In this document: piece by piece, positions 7,064-12,303 of the stretch
How the letters are laid out: each line of letters opens with the position of its first letter
Numbering within the stretch: the first letter of the stretch is position 1
Source: Nitrososphaerota archaeon
GTDB taxonomy: Archaea; Thermoproteota; Nitrososphaeria; Nitrososphaerales; CADDZS01
DNA: 12,804 nucleotides
Direction of reading: 5' to 3'
Assembly (NCBI GenBank): GCA_013288145.1
Contig: JABDCJ010000063.1
Location: 1 to 12,804, forward strand
Notes under the pieces: generated by a model
The model's database searches: none
Seen by the model: the letters and a program-made list of their open reading frames with translations, nothing else
Told to the model about the DNA's origin: nothing
Position numbers and translations under genes: made by a program

Positions 7064-7214
7064 TAGGACCAACATCTTGATGACTCAACCCCATCACCAA
7101 AGACAACGCCGGACAGAATTGTGACATTGCCAATCCGTAGAACTCCCCTGCGTTATTGTTGAGCCTAATCGTGAACTCTACTAATACGTTCTGCGCAGGG
7201 TTTTCCGAAAGAAA
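7056..7214 (-). pseudogene. Possible remnant of a coding region in a convergent gap
   Basis: Between the converging genes at 7063 and 7257, the minus strand is open for 52 codons after a TAA at 7215. It reads like protein: NVLVEFTIRLNNNAGEFYG, then a Met-containing segment ending MGLSHQDVGPTN. There is no start codon before the internal Met, and the stop overlaps the last bases of the plus gene. It could be a decayed gene end or chance. The rest of the gap shows nothing else. Confidence 0.2.
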
Positions 7215-7256
7215 TTAATCCCTGACTCAGCCGAGAACTGTAGCCGAATAACGACT

Positions 7257-8045
7257 TCAACTGGAAAGGTCATATTCTGATCCTAACGGAGGGTACTTTC
7301 TGTAGAAAGGCGGTCTGTCTAAATCACCGTCGTTCCAAAATGTGTCATAGGTTCCCGCAATCAGTTTTAGTCTTTCGAGTCTATCGCAAGCCTGTTGAAT
7401 CCTCTCAAAATCAATCCTTGTTGCAAATCTCTCTTCCATTTCTTTAGAAAGCAGAACAGTACTCTTGCTTTGCAAGTCACCTAGGAGGAAGTAGACATTC
7501 GCTTCGATACTATTGACTTCTAATTGCGATGAATTTCTAGAATTGATTAGCTCTCTAATTAGATTATCGAAATATCCGGATTTGATTTTCATTATTACAT
7601 CTCCCCAGTCATTCAGATTTATCTTTCTGGGACGACCGGACATGTGCTCTTCGAATTCCACGATTTTCGTCTCAATGCTACTATTCCAACTCACGACGAG
7701 CCTGCTAGATCGCCTGAATGAAGTTACATCAACCGGTCTTTCCGGAGTTGCCGAGATGATGCTGGCAAGATCAATTGAGACGTCTGGAAAAGTCATTTGT
7801 GAAGGTATTTCTGCAGTGTCGTAGACCTCGGCAAAACCAAGGATGGCCGGCAATCCAGAAGGAAATATATTAGGAACAATATCTCTCCAAATCTCGGGAA
7901 CAACTTCAATTCGGATCTCTTTGTTGCCTCTCATGAAAACTAGACGCTTGTTAGTTAGAATTAGAGTGCCCGACTTCTTATGCAAAGATCCGAGATTTCT
8001 AGATGCGCCCTGTTCCTCAGCTAGAATTACCTCGGCTGCGCTCAA
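7257..8045 (-). CDS. Cytoplasmic GRAM/PH-like domain protein
   Basis: 262 aa from a TTG three bases after the stop of the upstream gene, so translation is probably coupled. There is no signal or membrane helix. The N-terminal part has the GRAM/bacterial-PH strand order: GTLILTNKRLVFMRG at 26-40, a long insertion, then a strand-helix (SIDLASIISATPE, 90-102) and paired strands RLVVSW (115-120) and ETKIVEFE (125-132). A helix follows (NDWGDVIMKIKSGYFDNLIRELI). The C-terminal hundred residues are helical and charged and match nothing I know. It closes an operon headed by the PH-like membrane protein at 8521-8985. Binding of lipid or of membrane partners is an inference from the fold. Confidence 0.65.
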   Translation of the reverse strand: MSAAEVILAEEQGASRNLGSLHKKSGTLILTNKRLVFMRGNKEIRIEVVPEIWRDIVPNIFPSGLPAILGFAEVYDTAEIPSQMTFPDVSIDLASIISATPERPVDVTSFRRSSRLVVSWNSSIETKIVEFEEHMSGRPRKINLNDWGDVIMKIKSGYFDNLIRELINSRNSSQLEVNSIEANVYFLLGDLQSKSTVLLSKEMEERFATRIDFERIQQACDRLERLKLIAGTYDTFWNDGDLDRPPFYRKYPPLGSEYDLSS

Positions 8046-8048
8046 TTT

Positions 8049-8273
8049 TCAATCAACCGAACGCTTGTTTACGTGTTTTATGTCGATAATCCAAATACCG
8101 AGTATGATTTCGAATCCGCCTATGAAAGCTCCGGCTATGAACACATCGACTATGAATGCATTCGCTAGATAGCCAGCAACAATCACAACTAATCCAAAAA
8201 CAATCAAGAACGAACCCACCACCTTTGAGTGCTTGTCTATCCAAACAGGTGAGGGATAAGAAACGTCAGACAA
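8049..8273 (-). CDS. Small two-helix membrane protein (74 aa)
   Basis: Starts at a TTG (8273). Two hydrophobic helices, about residues 18-40 and 44-64, are rich in Gly, Ala, Ile and Val and separated by a very short turn, so the protein forms a hairpin. The N-terminus (SDVSYPSPVWIDKHSK) and the basic tail (KHVNKRSVD) are probably cytoplasmic. It sits third in the operon running 8985 to 7257, 57 bases after the previous gene and three bases before the GRAM-like gene. No family is recognised; an alternate frame here is a shadow. Confidence 0.6.
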   Translation of the reverse strand: MSDVSYPSPVWIDKHSKVVGSFLIVFGLVVIVAGYLANAFIVDVFIAGAFIGGFEIILGIWIIDIKHVNKRSVD

Positions 8274-8330
8274 ATTTAGTTTCGAGATATTCCCCAGATG
8301 AGATTTTTAGTTAGTTTAGCAAAGAGGAAT

Positions 8331-8507
8331 TCAAGCCGGGGATTTAGATTTCGACTTTGGATATTCCTGTCGGATTTTGTACAACATAAAACCGCCAAGA
8401 ACCATGAAAAATATGACAAAGACAAGTTGTTCCAAGTAAACGGATACCACAAGAAAACAGGCACTAAGACCTAGTGCAATAAATCGCCTAGTAAGAATAG
8501 AAACCAA
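8331..8507 (-). CDS. Small two-helix membrane protein (58 aa), TTG start
   Basis: This short frame begins with TTG at 8507, 13 nt after the stop of the PH-like gene, with AGTGAGGG overlapping that stop as a ribosome site at suitable spacing. The product has a basic N-terminus (LTRRF), two hydrophobic helices at about 8-25 and 27-43 (the second reads VFVIFFMVLGGFMLY) and a strongly basic tail (KSKSKSPA). A longer ATG frame over the same bases lacks this organisation and is a shadow. It is the second gene of the four-gene operon. No family is recognised. Confidence 0.55.
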   Translation of the reverse strand: MVSILTRRFIALGLSACFLVVSVYLEQLVFVIFFMVLGGFMLYKIRQEYPKSKSKSPA

Positions 8508-8520
8508 TTCTCTGAAACCC

Positions 8521-8985
8521 TCACTTTGTCAGCATAAAATCAGAGAGCCAATCTTTTCGACCTTTGATTGGCAAGTCTAGTATTTTTCGAACAGCGACAT
8601 AATCTGTACCATCATCCCTCTTTGCTGGAACTTTGATCATCAGCCATAGAGCTCCACGACTGTTTTCCTTCCAATCTCTATCCAAGTCGAGGTACTGAAC
8701 ATCAATTGGTTTATCGTCTGCGAATATCCTGATTCGGTCTTCGTAGAATTCTACTCGGTTGGAGTGGTCTCTGACCCAGAGATAGAGGATTATCACCGCG
8801 GCTAAGATTGCAAGTAGAATAGCGAAAATGAGCTTCGCTTGGCTTGACCAATTTAGCTGGTAGACACTGGTTAAGACTAGTGTCAGAAATATTGAGCCCC
8901 AAAAGCCGTACAAGACAGCCCGGCGGTTCGCACTGTCGTAGCGATAAACTAGTTCAGATTTTTGGGAAAGCTGATCGTCCGACAC
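8521..8985 (-). CDS. Two-helix membrane protein with bacterial-PH-like domain
   Basis: 154 aa from a GTG at 8985, the first gene of its operon. Helices at about 24-43 and 50-71 form a membrane hairpin. The cytoplasmic part from 77 on reads VEFYEDRIRIF, KPIDVQYLDL, WLMIKVPAKRDDGTDYVAVRKI, with a final helix (KDWLSDFMLTK). A TM hairpin followed by a 'geIriF ... idy.dL' sheet is the layout of bacterial PH (bPH/YdbT-like) proteins. It is a clear paralog of the 11220-11690 product: the last 80 residues are about 60% identical by eye. Its upstream 56 bp are almost identical to those of that paralog. Role unknown; membrane or envelope related by inference. Confidence 0.7.
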   Translation of the reverse strand: MSDDQLSQKSELVYRYDSANRRAVLYGFWGSIFLTLVLTSVYQLNWSSQAKLIFAILLAILAAVIILYLWVRDHSNRVEFYEDRIRIFADDKPIDVQYLDLDRDWKENSRGALWLMIKVPAKRDDGTDYVAVRKILDLPIKGRKDWLSDFMLTK

Positions 8986-8991
8986 TTGATA

Positions 8992-9047
8992 CTAAGCCAA
9001 TTTAGAATTTTATCTTGTATTTTTGCTTATGAATTTCTGGTCTGAAC
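8992..9047 (-). promoter_or_regulatory. Conserved upstream element, copy 1
   Basis: 56 bp lying 6 nt before the GTG of the 8521-8985 gene; identical to 11699-11754 except for one base (C at 8997, T in the other). On the minus strand it contains AAAATACA and GATAAAAT, the latter 22-29 bases before the start codon, suiting a TATA box for a leaderless transcript. Upstream at 9050-9086 are a T-tract and a weak CACC/GGTG hairpin that resemble the terminator at 12244-12280. A short in-frame reading (SDQKFISKNTR, then stop) also runs through it. Confidence 0.65.
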
Positions 9048-9151
9048 CACTGTTTCCAAAAAAGGATCAGCCCACCTATTCCGGTGCACCTTCCACAAAT
9101 TCGAAGCTAGAAGTTAAGAGGATCCTTCAAGAAATATGTCTGTAGGTTAGT

Positions 9152-10363
9152 TTGGGGTCAAACTCGGCAGGCGCCAAGACCATCATCCTCATAGCGGTGA
9201 TCTTGGTCTCAGCAGGAGCTGGAACCTTGTATTATGTTTCCAGCTCTATAGGAAAGATTAGCACAATCCGCAGTTCCTCTTCTCAGTCTACTGTCCTAAC
9301 CACCAGTACTCTCAGCCAGCTTTCGCTTACAACGACGTTTCGATCATCAGCGCCTAATTCTAGCCGGAGTTCGTCTATTCCGATGGCGAACCAAACTGCT
9401 ATGAGTGCTACTACTTTTTCGAATACCGTGTATACCAGTAATGAGTCAGTTTTCACGGGAAAGCACACCCACCGAGTCGCGGGAACTTTTTCAGTCGGTA
9501 ACAATCCCTACTTGTTTGCATACGACCCGGGTCGAAACCTGATCTATCTCACAGAGATGGGGGGAGACGACCTTACCGTCATCAATGCCTCCACAAACGC
9601 CATCGTCACAACGGTCCCGGTGGGGTCATGGCCTACCGGAGTTGCCTTTGATCCGGCAAACCAAGAAGTGTACGTGACGAATTCGAACGCTTCGTACGTG
9701 AGTGTCGTGAATACCACTACCAATAATGTGATCGCGAATGTTCCGGTCGAAGGAAACGGATCTCAATTCGCCCTTTACAACCCTTTCAACCATAACGTGT
9801 ACGTCTCTGATTATTCCGGGGCGAGTGCGATCTCGGTCATCAATGGGACCACGAACCAAGTAATCCAGAGCATCAACCTCACCGGCGGGCCTTTAGGCAT
9901 GGCATACGATCCGATGAATCAATTTGTCTACGTGGTCTTGCATTATAACAACTCGGTTGCGGTGATCGACAGCCGAAACGACTCGTTACTCGGATCAATA
10001 GCAGTCGGGTGCGCACCGCATGAGATTGTTTATGATCCTACGAACGGGGATCTTTACGTAACCAACCAGTGCGACGGTACGGTTTCTGCCATTAACGGCG
10101 CCACCAATTTGGTCGTGGCCACGATTCAAATCATTGGAGAACCCTATGGAATTGGATACGATCCCATCTCCAACGAGATTTTTGTATCCAGCACGTATGG
10201 GGACAATAACTCGTACATAATCAATGCCACAACGAATACGGTCGATGATGTGATCCCTGCCGGCGCTGTCCCGGATGGTTATGTTTTCAACCCCAATGAC
10301 GGGTGCATGTACGTTGACGCTGCCCTGACGGACATCGTCACAATAATCTGCTTGACTGACTAG
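9152..10363 (+). CDS. Anchored seven-bladed YVTN beta-propeller protein
   Basis: 403 aa from a TTG; the ATG at 9135 closes after four codons. Residues 8-28 are a signal anchor and 35-100 a Ser/Thr-rich stalk. From about 112 to the end run seven repeats of some 42 residues of the pattern VG..P.G.AYDP.N..VYVTN....VSVIN..TN.V...I, the YVTN/NHL-like propeller repeat of archaeal surface-layer proteins. Blade 3 has a degenerate first strand, and blades 5 and 7 carry Cys (CAP, NQC, DGC, IIC). A surface binding or adhesion platform is the usual inference; no catalytic site is visible. The gene is richer in G+C than its neighbours and is flanked by minus-strand operons. Confidence 0.85.
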   Translation: MGSNSAGAKTIILIAVILVSAGAGTLYYVSSSIGKISTIRSSSSQSTVLTTSTLSQLSLTTTFRSSAPNSSRSSSIPMANQTAMSATTFSNTVYTSNESVFTGKHTHRVAGTFSVGNNPYLFAYDPGRNLIYLTEMGGDDLTVINASTNAIVTTVPVGSWPTGVAFDPANQEVYVTNSNASYVSVVNTTTNNVIANVPVEGNGSQFALYNPFNHNVYVSDYSGASAISVINGTTNQVIQSINLTGGPLGMAYDPMNQFVYVVLHYNNSVAVIDSRNDSLLGSIAVGCAPHEIVYDPTNGDLYVTNQCDGTVSAINGATNLVVATIQIIGEPYGIGYDPISNEIFVSSTYGDNNSYIINATTNTVDDVIPAGAVPDGYVFNPNDGCMYVDAALTDIVTIICLTD

Positions 10364-10403
10364 AACATTTCTACGTCCAAGAATAGAATCTATTCCCCTG
10401 CGC

Positions 10404-10643
10404 TCACACGTCGGCTTTCTTTCTGCCTTCTTTCCAATCTTTAACGATCGGTTGCAATCCGTACGAAACAAAACTTAGCAATATCAAAGCTGCACCTATC
10501 GAGTCAAGTGTAAATGCCATTTGATAATCAAAAACGGATCTCGACGACAAAATACCGAACCCGTTAGCGATTACAAGAAACACAATTGCAGCAAGGAACA
10601 GAGTAACCGTAACCTTGCTAAAATTCGCTTTTCCTATTCGCAA
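10404..10643 (-). CDS. Two-helix membrane protein (79 aa)
   Basis: Starts at a TTG (10643). A basic amphipathic start (MRIGKANFSK), helices at about 11-31 and 47-63, a polar loop between, and a strongly charged tail (KDWKEGRKKADV). The likely topology is both ends inside. It is the last gene of the group starting at 11690, 84 bases after the four-helix protein, and its start overlaps a 23-codon frame by ten bases. An element at 10672-10694, shared with 12189-12210, lies about 30-50 bases upstream. No family is recognised. Confidence 0.6.
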   Translation of the reverse strand: MRIGKANFSKVTVTLFLAAIVFLVIANGFGILSSRSVFDYQMAFTLDSIGAALILLSFVSYGLQPIVKDWKEGRKKADV

Positions 10644-10705
10644 AGTCTTTCGAGAGCCGCCCTAAACATCCTTGACTGTTTTCTAAATAACTCTCTTTCG
10701 TCCAT
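10634..10705 (-). CDS. Possible 23-aa leader peptide overlapping the next gene
   Basis: ATG at 10703-10705 opens MDERELFRKQSRMFRAALERLCE and closes at 10634, ten bases inside the 79-aa gene. The peptide is basic/acidic and helical in character. Its RKQS segment matches the reading of the related sequence at 12189-12210. It could be a leader peptide, the stump of a decayed gene, or only a promoter segment that happens to be open. Confidence 0.2.
   Translation of the reverse strand: MDERELFRKQSRMFRAALERLCE
10672..10694 (-). repeat. Short repeat shared with 12189-12210
   Basis: On the minus strand AGAGTTATTTAGAAAACAGTCAA, matching the 22-bp stretch at 12189-12210 with one inserted base and one substitution. 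Both copies precede a small two-helix membrane protein gene starting with TTG. An A/T core upstream of the 10643 start could serve as TATA box. Confidence 0.4.
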
Positions 10706-10727
10706 AGCTTGAGCTCAGGAGCTTGAA

Positions 10728-11156
10728 TCAAAGCTGCTTGGTCTGAGGGGCGATTTTTTCGGGGTCTTTTTTCGATTCTAAAACGTAGCTCAGTATTACG
10801 CCTACAGAAACAAGGATGATGGACAAGTATAGAGAGAGATTAATAAAGACGGTTATGATTCCGAATGCGACAAATGCAGTGCTAATCATCCCAAGTCCAG
10901 GAAACGCGACTTGTTTCGGCTTCAGAAGGTAAAGAAGTGGTCTGCAAATAGTAAAGCTGATCATAATTACTCCTGCTAACACGTAGGATAGATTTGTAAT
11001 GACCTCCGTGCCATTTTTGAATTCTAATCCAAAACCAGTCCAGAGTACTGAAAAAACAAGCCAGAGTGCGATTGAACCTCGATGTTGCCTAAAATTCGTC
11101 TTGTATTTCTTCCATAGAGAATCTCGTTCCAACGTTTTTGGACACACTTCCTTCAA
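10728..11156 (-). CDS. Four-helix membrane protein of unknown function
   Basis: 142 aa from the TTG at 11156. Four hydrophobic helices lie at about 28-44, 56-78, 87-108 and 109-126, with a charged N-terminus (KKYKTNFRQHR) and a charged tail (ESKKDPEKIAPQTKQL), so both ends are probably cytoplasmic. The frame is open all the way back to the TGA of the upstream PH-like gene, which is in the same frame. That extra stretch looks coding-like (PDPCLPKEAINHSKS) but has no ATG, GTG or TTG, so the true start is uncertain. It is second in the operon starting at 11690. No family is recognised. Confidence 0.6.
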   Translation of the reverse strand: MKEVCPKTLERDSLWKKYKTNFRQHRGSIALWLVFSVLWTGFGLEFKNGTEVITNLSYVLAGVIMISFTICRPLLYLLKPKQVAFPGLGMISTAFVAFGIITVFINLSLYLSIILVSVGVILSYVLESKKDPEKIAPQTKQL

Positions 11157-11219
11157 TGATTTTGAGTGGTTTATCGCTTCTTTCGGAAGACAGGGATCGG
11201 GAGACGCAAGCTCAAATAC

Positions 11220-11690
11220 TCACTTTGTTCGCATAAAATCTGAAAGAAAGATCTTCCGGCTTCTAATCGGCATATCAACGAACTTGCGAACTACTACGTG
11301 TTCAGTGCCATCCTCTCTTTTTACAGGAACTTTGATCACAAAATAGCTAATTCCATAATTATTTTGCTTCCAATCGGGTTCTAGGTCATCATATGCTACA
11401 TCGATTGGCTTACCGTTGTCGAATATCCTGATCCTGTCTTCGTAAAATTCAGCTCGGTCAGAATGATTTAGTGATCTCAAAAATAGTATGATCACGATAA
11501 CAATTATGCCAAGTAAAATCATGAGAACAAGCTTCGCTTGCGCTGTCCAATCCAGACCCTCGTAATCTACGAGTGCCGCTGACATGAGAAAAAGAAAGCC
11601 AAAGACGCTGTACACTGTTAGAGTCCGCACGTTCGCAAGATCGTATCTGTACACGAGTACAGGATTTTGGGATAGCGGATCTTCTGACAT
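11220..11690 (-). CDS. Two-helix membrane protein with bacterial-PH-like domain, paralog
   Basis: 156 aa from an ATG. The architecture equals the 8521-8985 product: N-terminal SEDPLSQNPVLVYRYDLAN (the paralog has SDDQLSQKSELVYRYDSAN), two helices at about 24-44 and 50-72, and a cytoplasmic PH-like sheet (AEFYEDRIRIF, GKPIDVAYDDLEPDW, YFVIKVPVKREDGTEHVVVRK) with a C-terminal helix ending SDFMRTK. The strongest conservation is in the N-terminal motif, the EFYEDRIRIF strand and the ends; the membrane helices differ freely. It heads an operon with a four-helix and a two-helix membrane protein. Function unknown; both copies probably work in the same envelope process. Confidence 0.7.
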   Translation of the reverse strand: MSEDPLSQNPVLVYRYDLANVRTLTVYSVFGFLFLMSAALVDYEGLDWTAQAKLVLMILLGIIVIVIILFLRSLNHSDRAEFYEDRIRIFDNGKPIDVAYDDLEPDWKQNNYGISYFVIKVPVKREDGTEHVVVRKFVDMPIRSRKIFLSDFMRTK

Positions 11691-11698
11691 TTGAAACT

Positions 11699-11754
11699 CT
11701 AAGTCAATTTAGAATTTTATCTTGTATTTTTGCTTATGAATTTCTGGTCTGAAC
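11699..11754 (-). promoter_or_regulatory. Conserved upstream element, copy 2
   Basis: The counterpart of 8992-9047, lying 8 nt before the ATG of the PH-like paralog. 55 of 56 bases match. GATAAAAT, the candidate TATA box, is 24-31 bases from the start codon. A CCTTTTCTT tract lies just upstream, between this element and the stop of the 11780-12100 gene, and may serve to end that transcript. Confidence 0.65.
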
Positions 11755-11779
11755 AGGTGATTCTGAAGAAAAGGTTCTA

Positions 11780-12100
11780 TTAATTTTCGGTTGAGGCATG
11801 CTCCCTTGATGAATAATACTCTTTGTCTCTTCCACTATCTCCAACAATTGCCCTTTCTTTAGCGAGTGCTCTCTTCGATTTTATTGCTAACCATAATCCA
11901 AAGAAGAAGAAAGCCAGAAACGGTATTACAAGTGCCCCGTTATTATTTGGTGGATAGACGACAGGGCATGAATTAGCTGTGCAAACATCATTCGGAGTTA
12001 GGATGGTAATAGAACTCACGATTGCCCAAATTATTCCAAGAACACTTACTGTGACTAGCAGACATCCGACCGCAAGTCCAATCTTGTCATTCCTTGACAA
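11780..12100 (-). CDS. Two-helix membrane protein with Cys-containing outer loop
   Basis: 106 aa from a TTG at 12100, overlapping the end of a small helical frame by 14 bases. Helix 1 is at about 9-31 and helix 2 at about 56-73. The loop between them carries Cys40 and Cys45 and a PPNNNG turn and is probably outside. The tail is charged (KSKRALAKERAIVGDSGRDKEYY) and cytoplasmic. It is followed after a short gap by the conserved element that precedes the PH-like paralog. No family is recognised. Confidence 0.6.
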   Translation of the reverse strand: MSRNDKIGLAVGCLLVTVSVLGIIWAIVSSITILTPNDVCTANSCPVVYPPNNNGALVIPFLAFFFFGLWLAIKSKRALAKERAIVGDSGRDKEYYSSREHASTEN

Positions 12101-12245
12101 AATCTTCTAGTTTCTCCTTCAATTCTTCGGTCTTTTTGACAGAGGCGTTCTCATAGTGCTCATAGGCTTTGGAACTCTTCTCAAATATTTGATTGTTTTC
12201 TAATAACTCTGCTCGTGAATTTCTGATCTGAATACATGATTTCAA
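12087..12245 (-). pseudogene. Small helical ORF, start unclear or frameshifted
   Basis: The minus strand ends in a frame that looks genuinely coding: FEKSSKAYEHYENASVKKT, then a highly charged helical stretch of E, K and L (EELKEKLEDFVKE), closing at 12087. That frame has no ATG or GTG; a TTG at 12245 would give 52 aa but lies at the edge of the terminator T-tract. A second frame from the ATG at 12237 reads MYSDQKFTSRVIRKQSNI and stops at 12181, exactly where the first becomes convincing, so a one-base shift would join them. Either a decayed gene or an unusual start. Confidence 0.35.
12189..12232 (-). repeat. Mosaic third copy of the upstream element
   Basis: Two adjoining pieces. Bases 12210-12232 match 20 of 23 positions of the distal part of copies 1 and 2 (9024-9046 in copy 1). 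Bases 12189-12210 match 10672-10694. It thus links the upstream regions of the PH-like genes with that of the 79-aa gene. It precedes the 11780-12100 gene by about 90 bases. Confidence 0.5.
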
Positions 12246-12280
12246 AAAAAAAAGAGTAGCCCACTCCCTTGGGGCAGTGG
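12244..12280 (-). terminator. Hairpin plus T-tract terminator of the Ig-like surface gene
   Basis: On the minus strand, CCACT-G-CCC pairs with GGG-AGTGG around a short loop (12261-12280) and is followed by a short spacer and ten T residues. It begins 24 bases after the stop at 12304. A stem followed by a T run is the classical intrinsic form, and T-tracts end transcripts in archaea. Confidence 0.65.
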
Positions 12281-12303
12281 ACTTAGCGGTACTTTAGGAA
12301 AAT

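Noticed and set aside
8276..8464. 62-aa minus frame
   Set aside because: It overlaps the TTG-start 58-aa membrane protein in another frame and lacks that protein's helix and charge organisation or a ribosome site.
9995..10471. 158-aa minus frame
   Set aside because: Antisense shadow of the YVTN propeller; the periodic residues reflect the repeat on the other strand.
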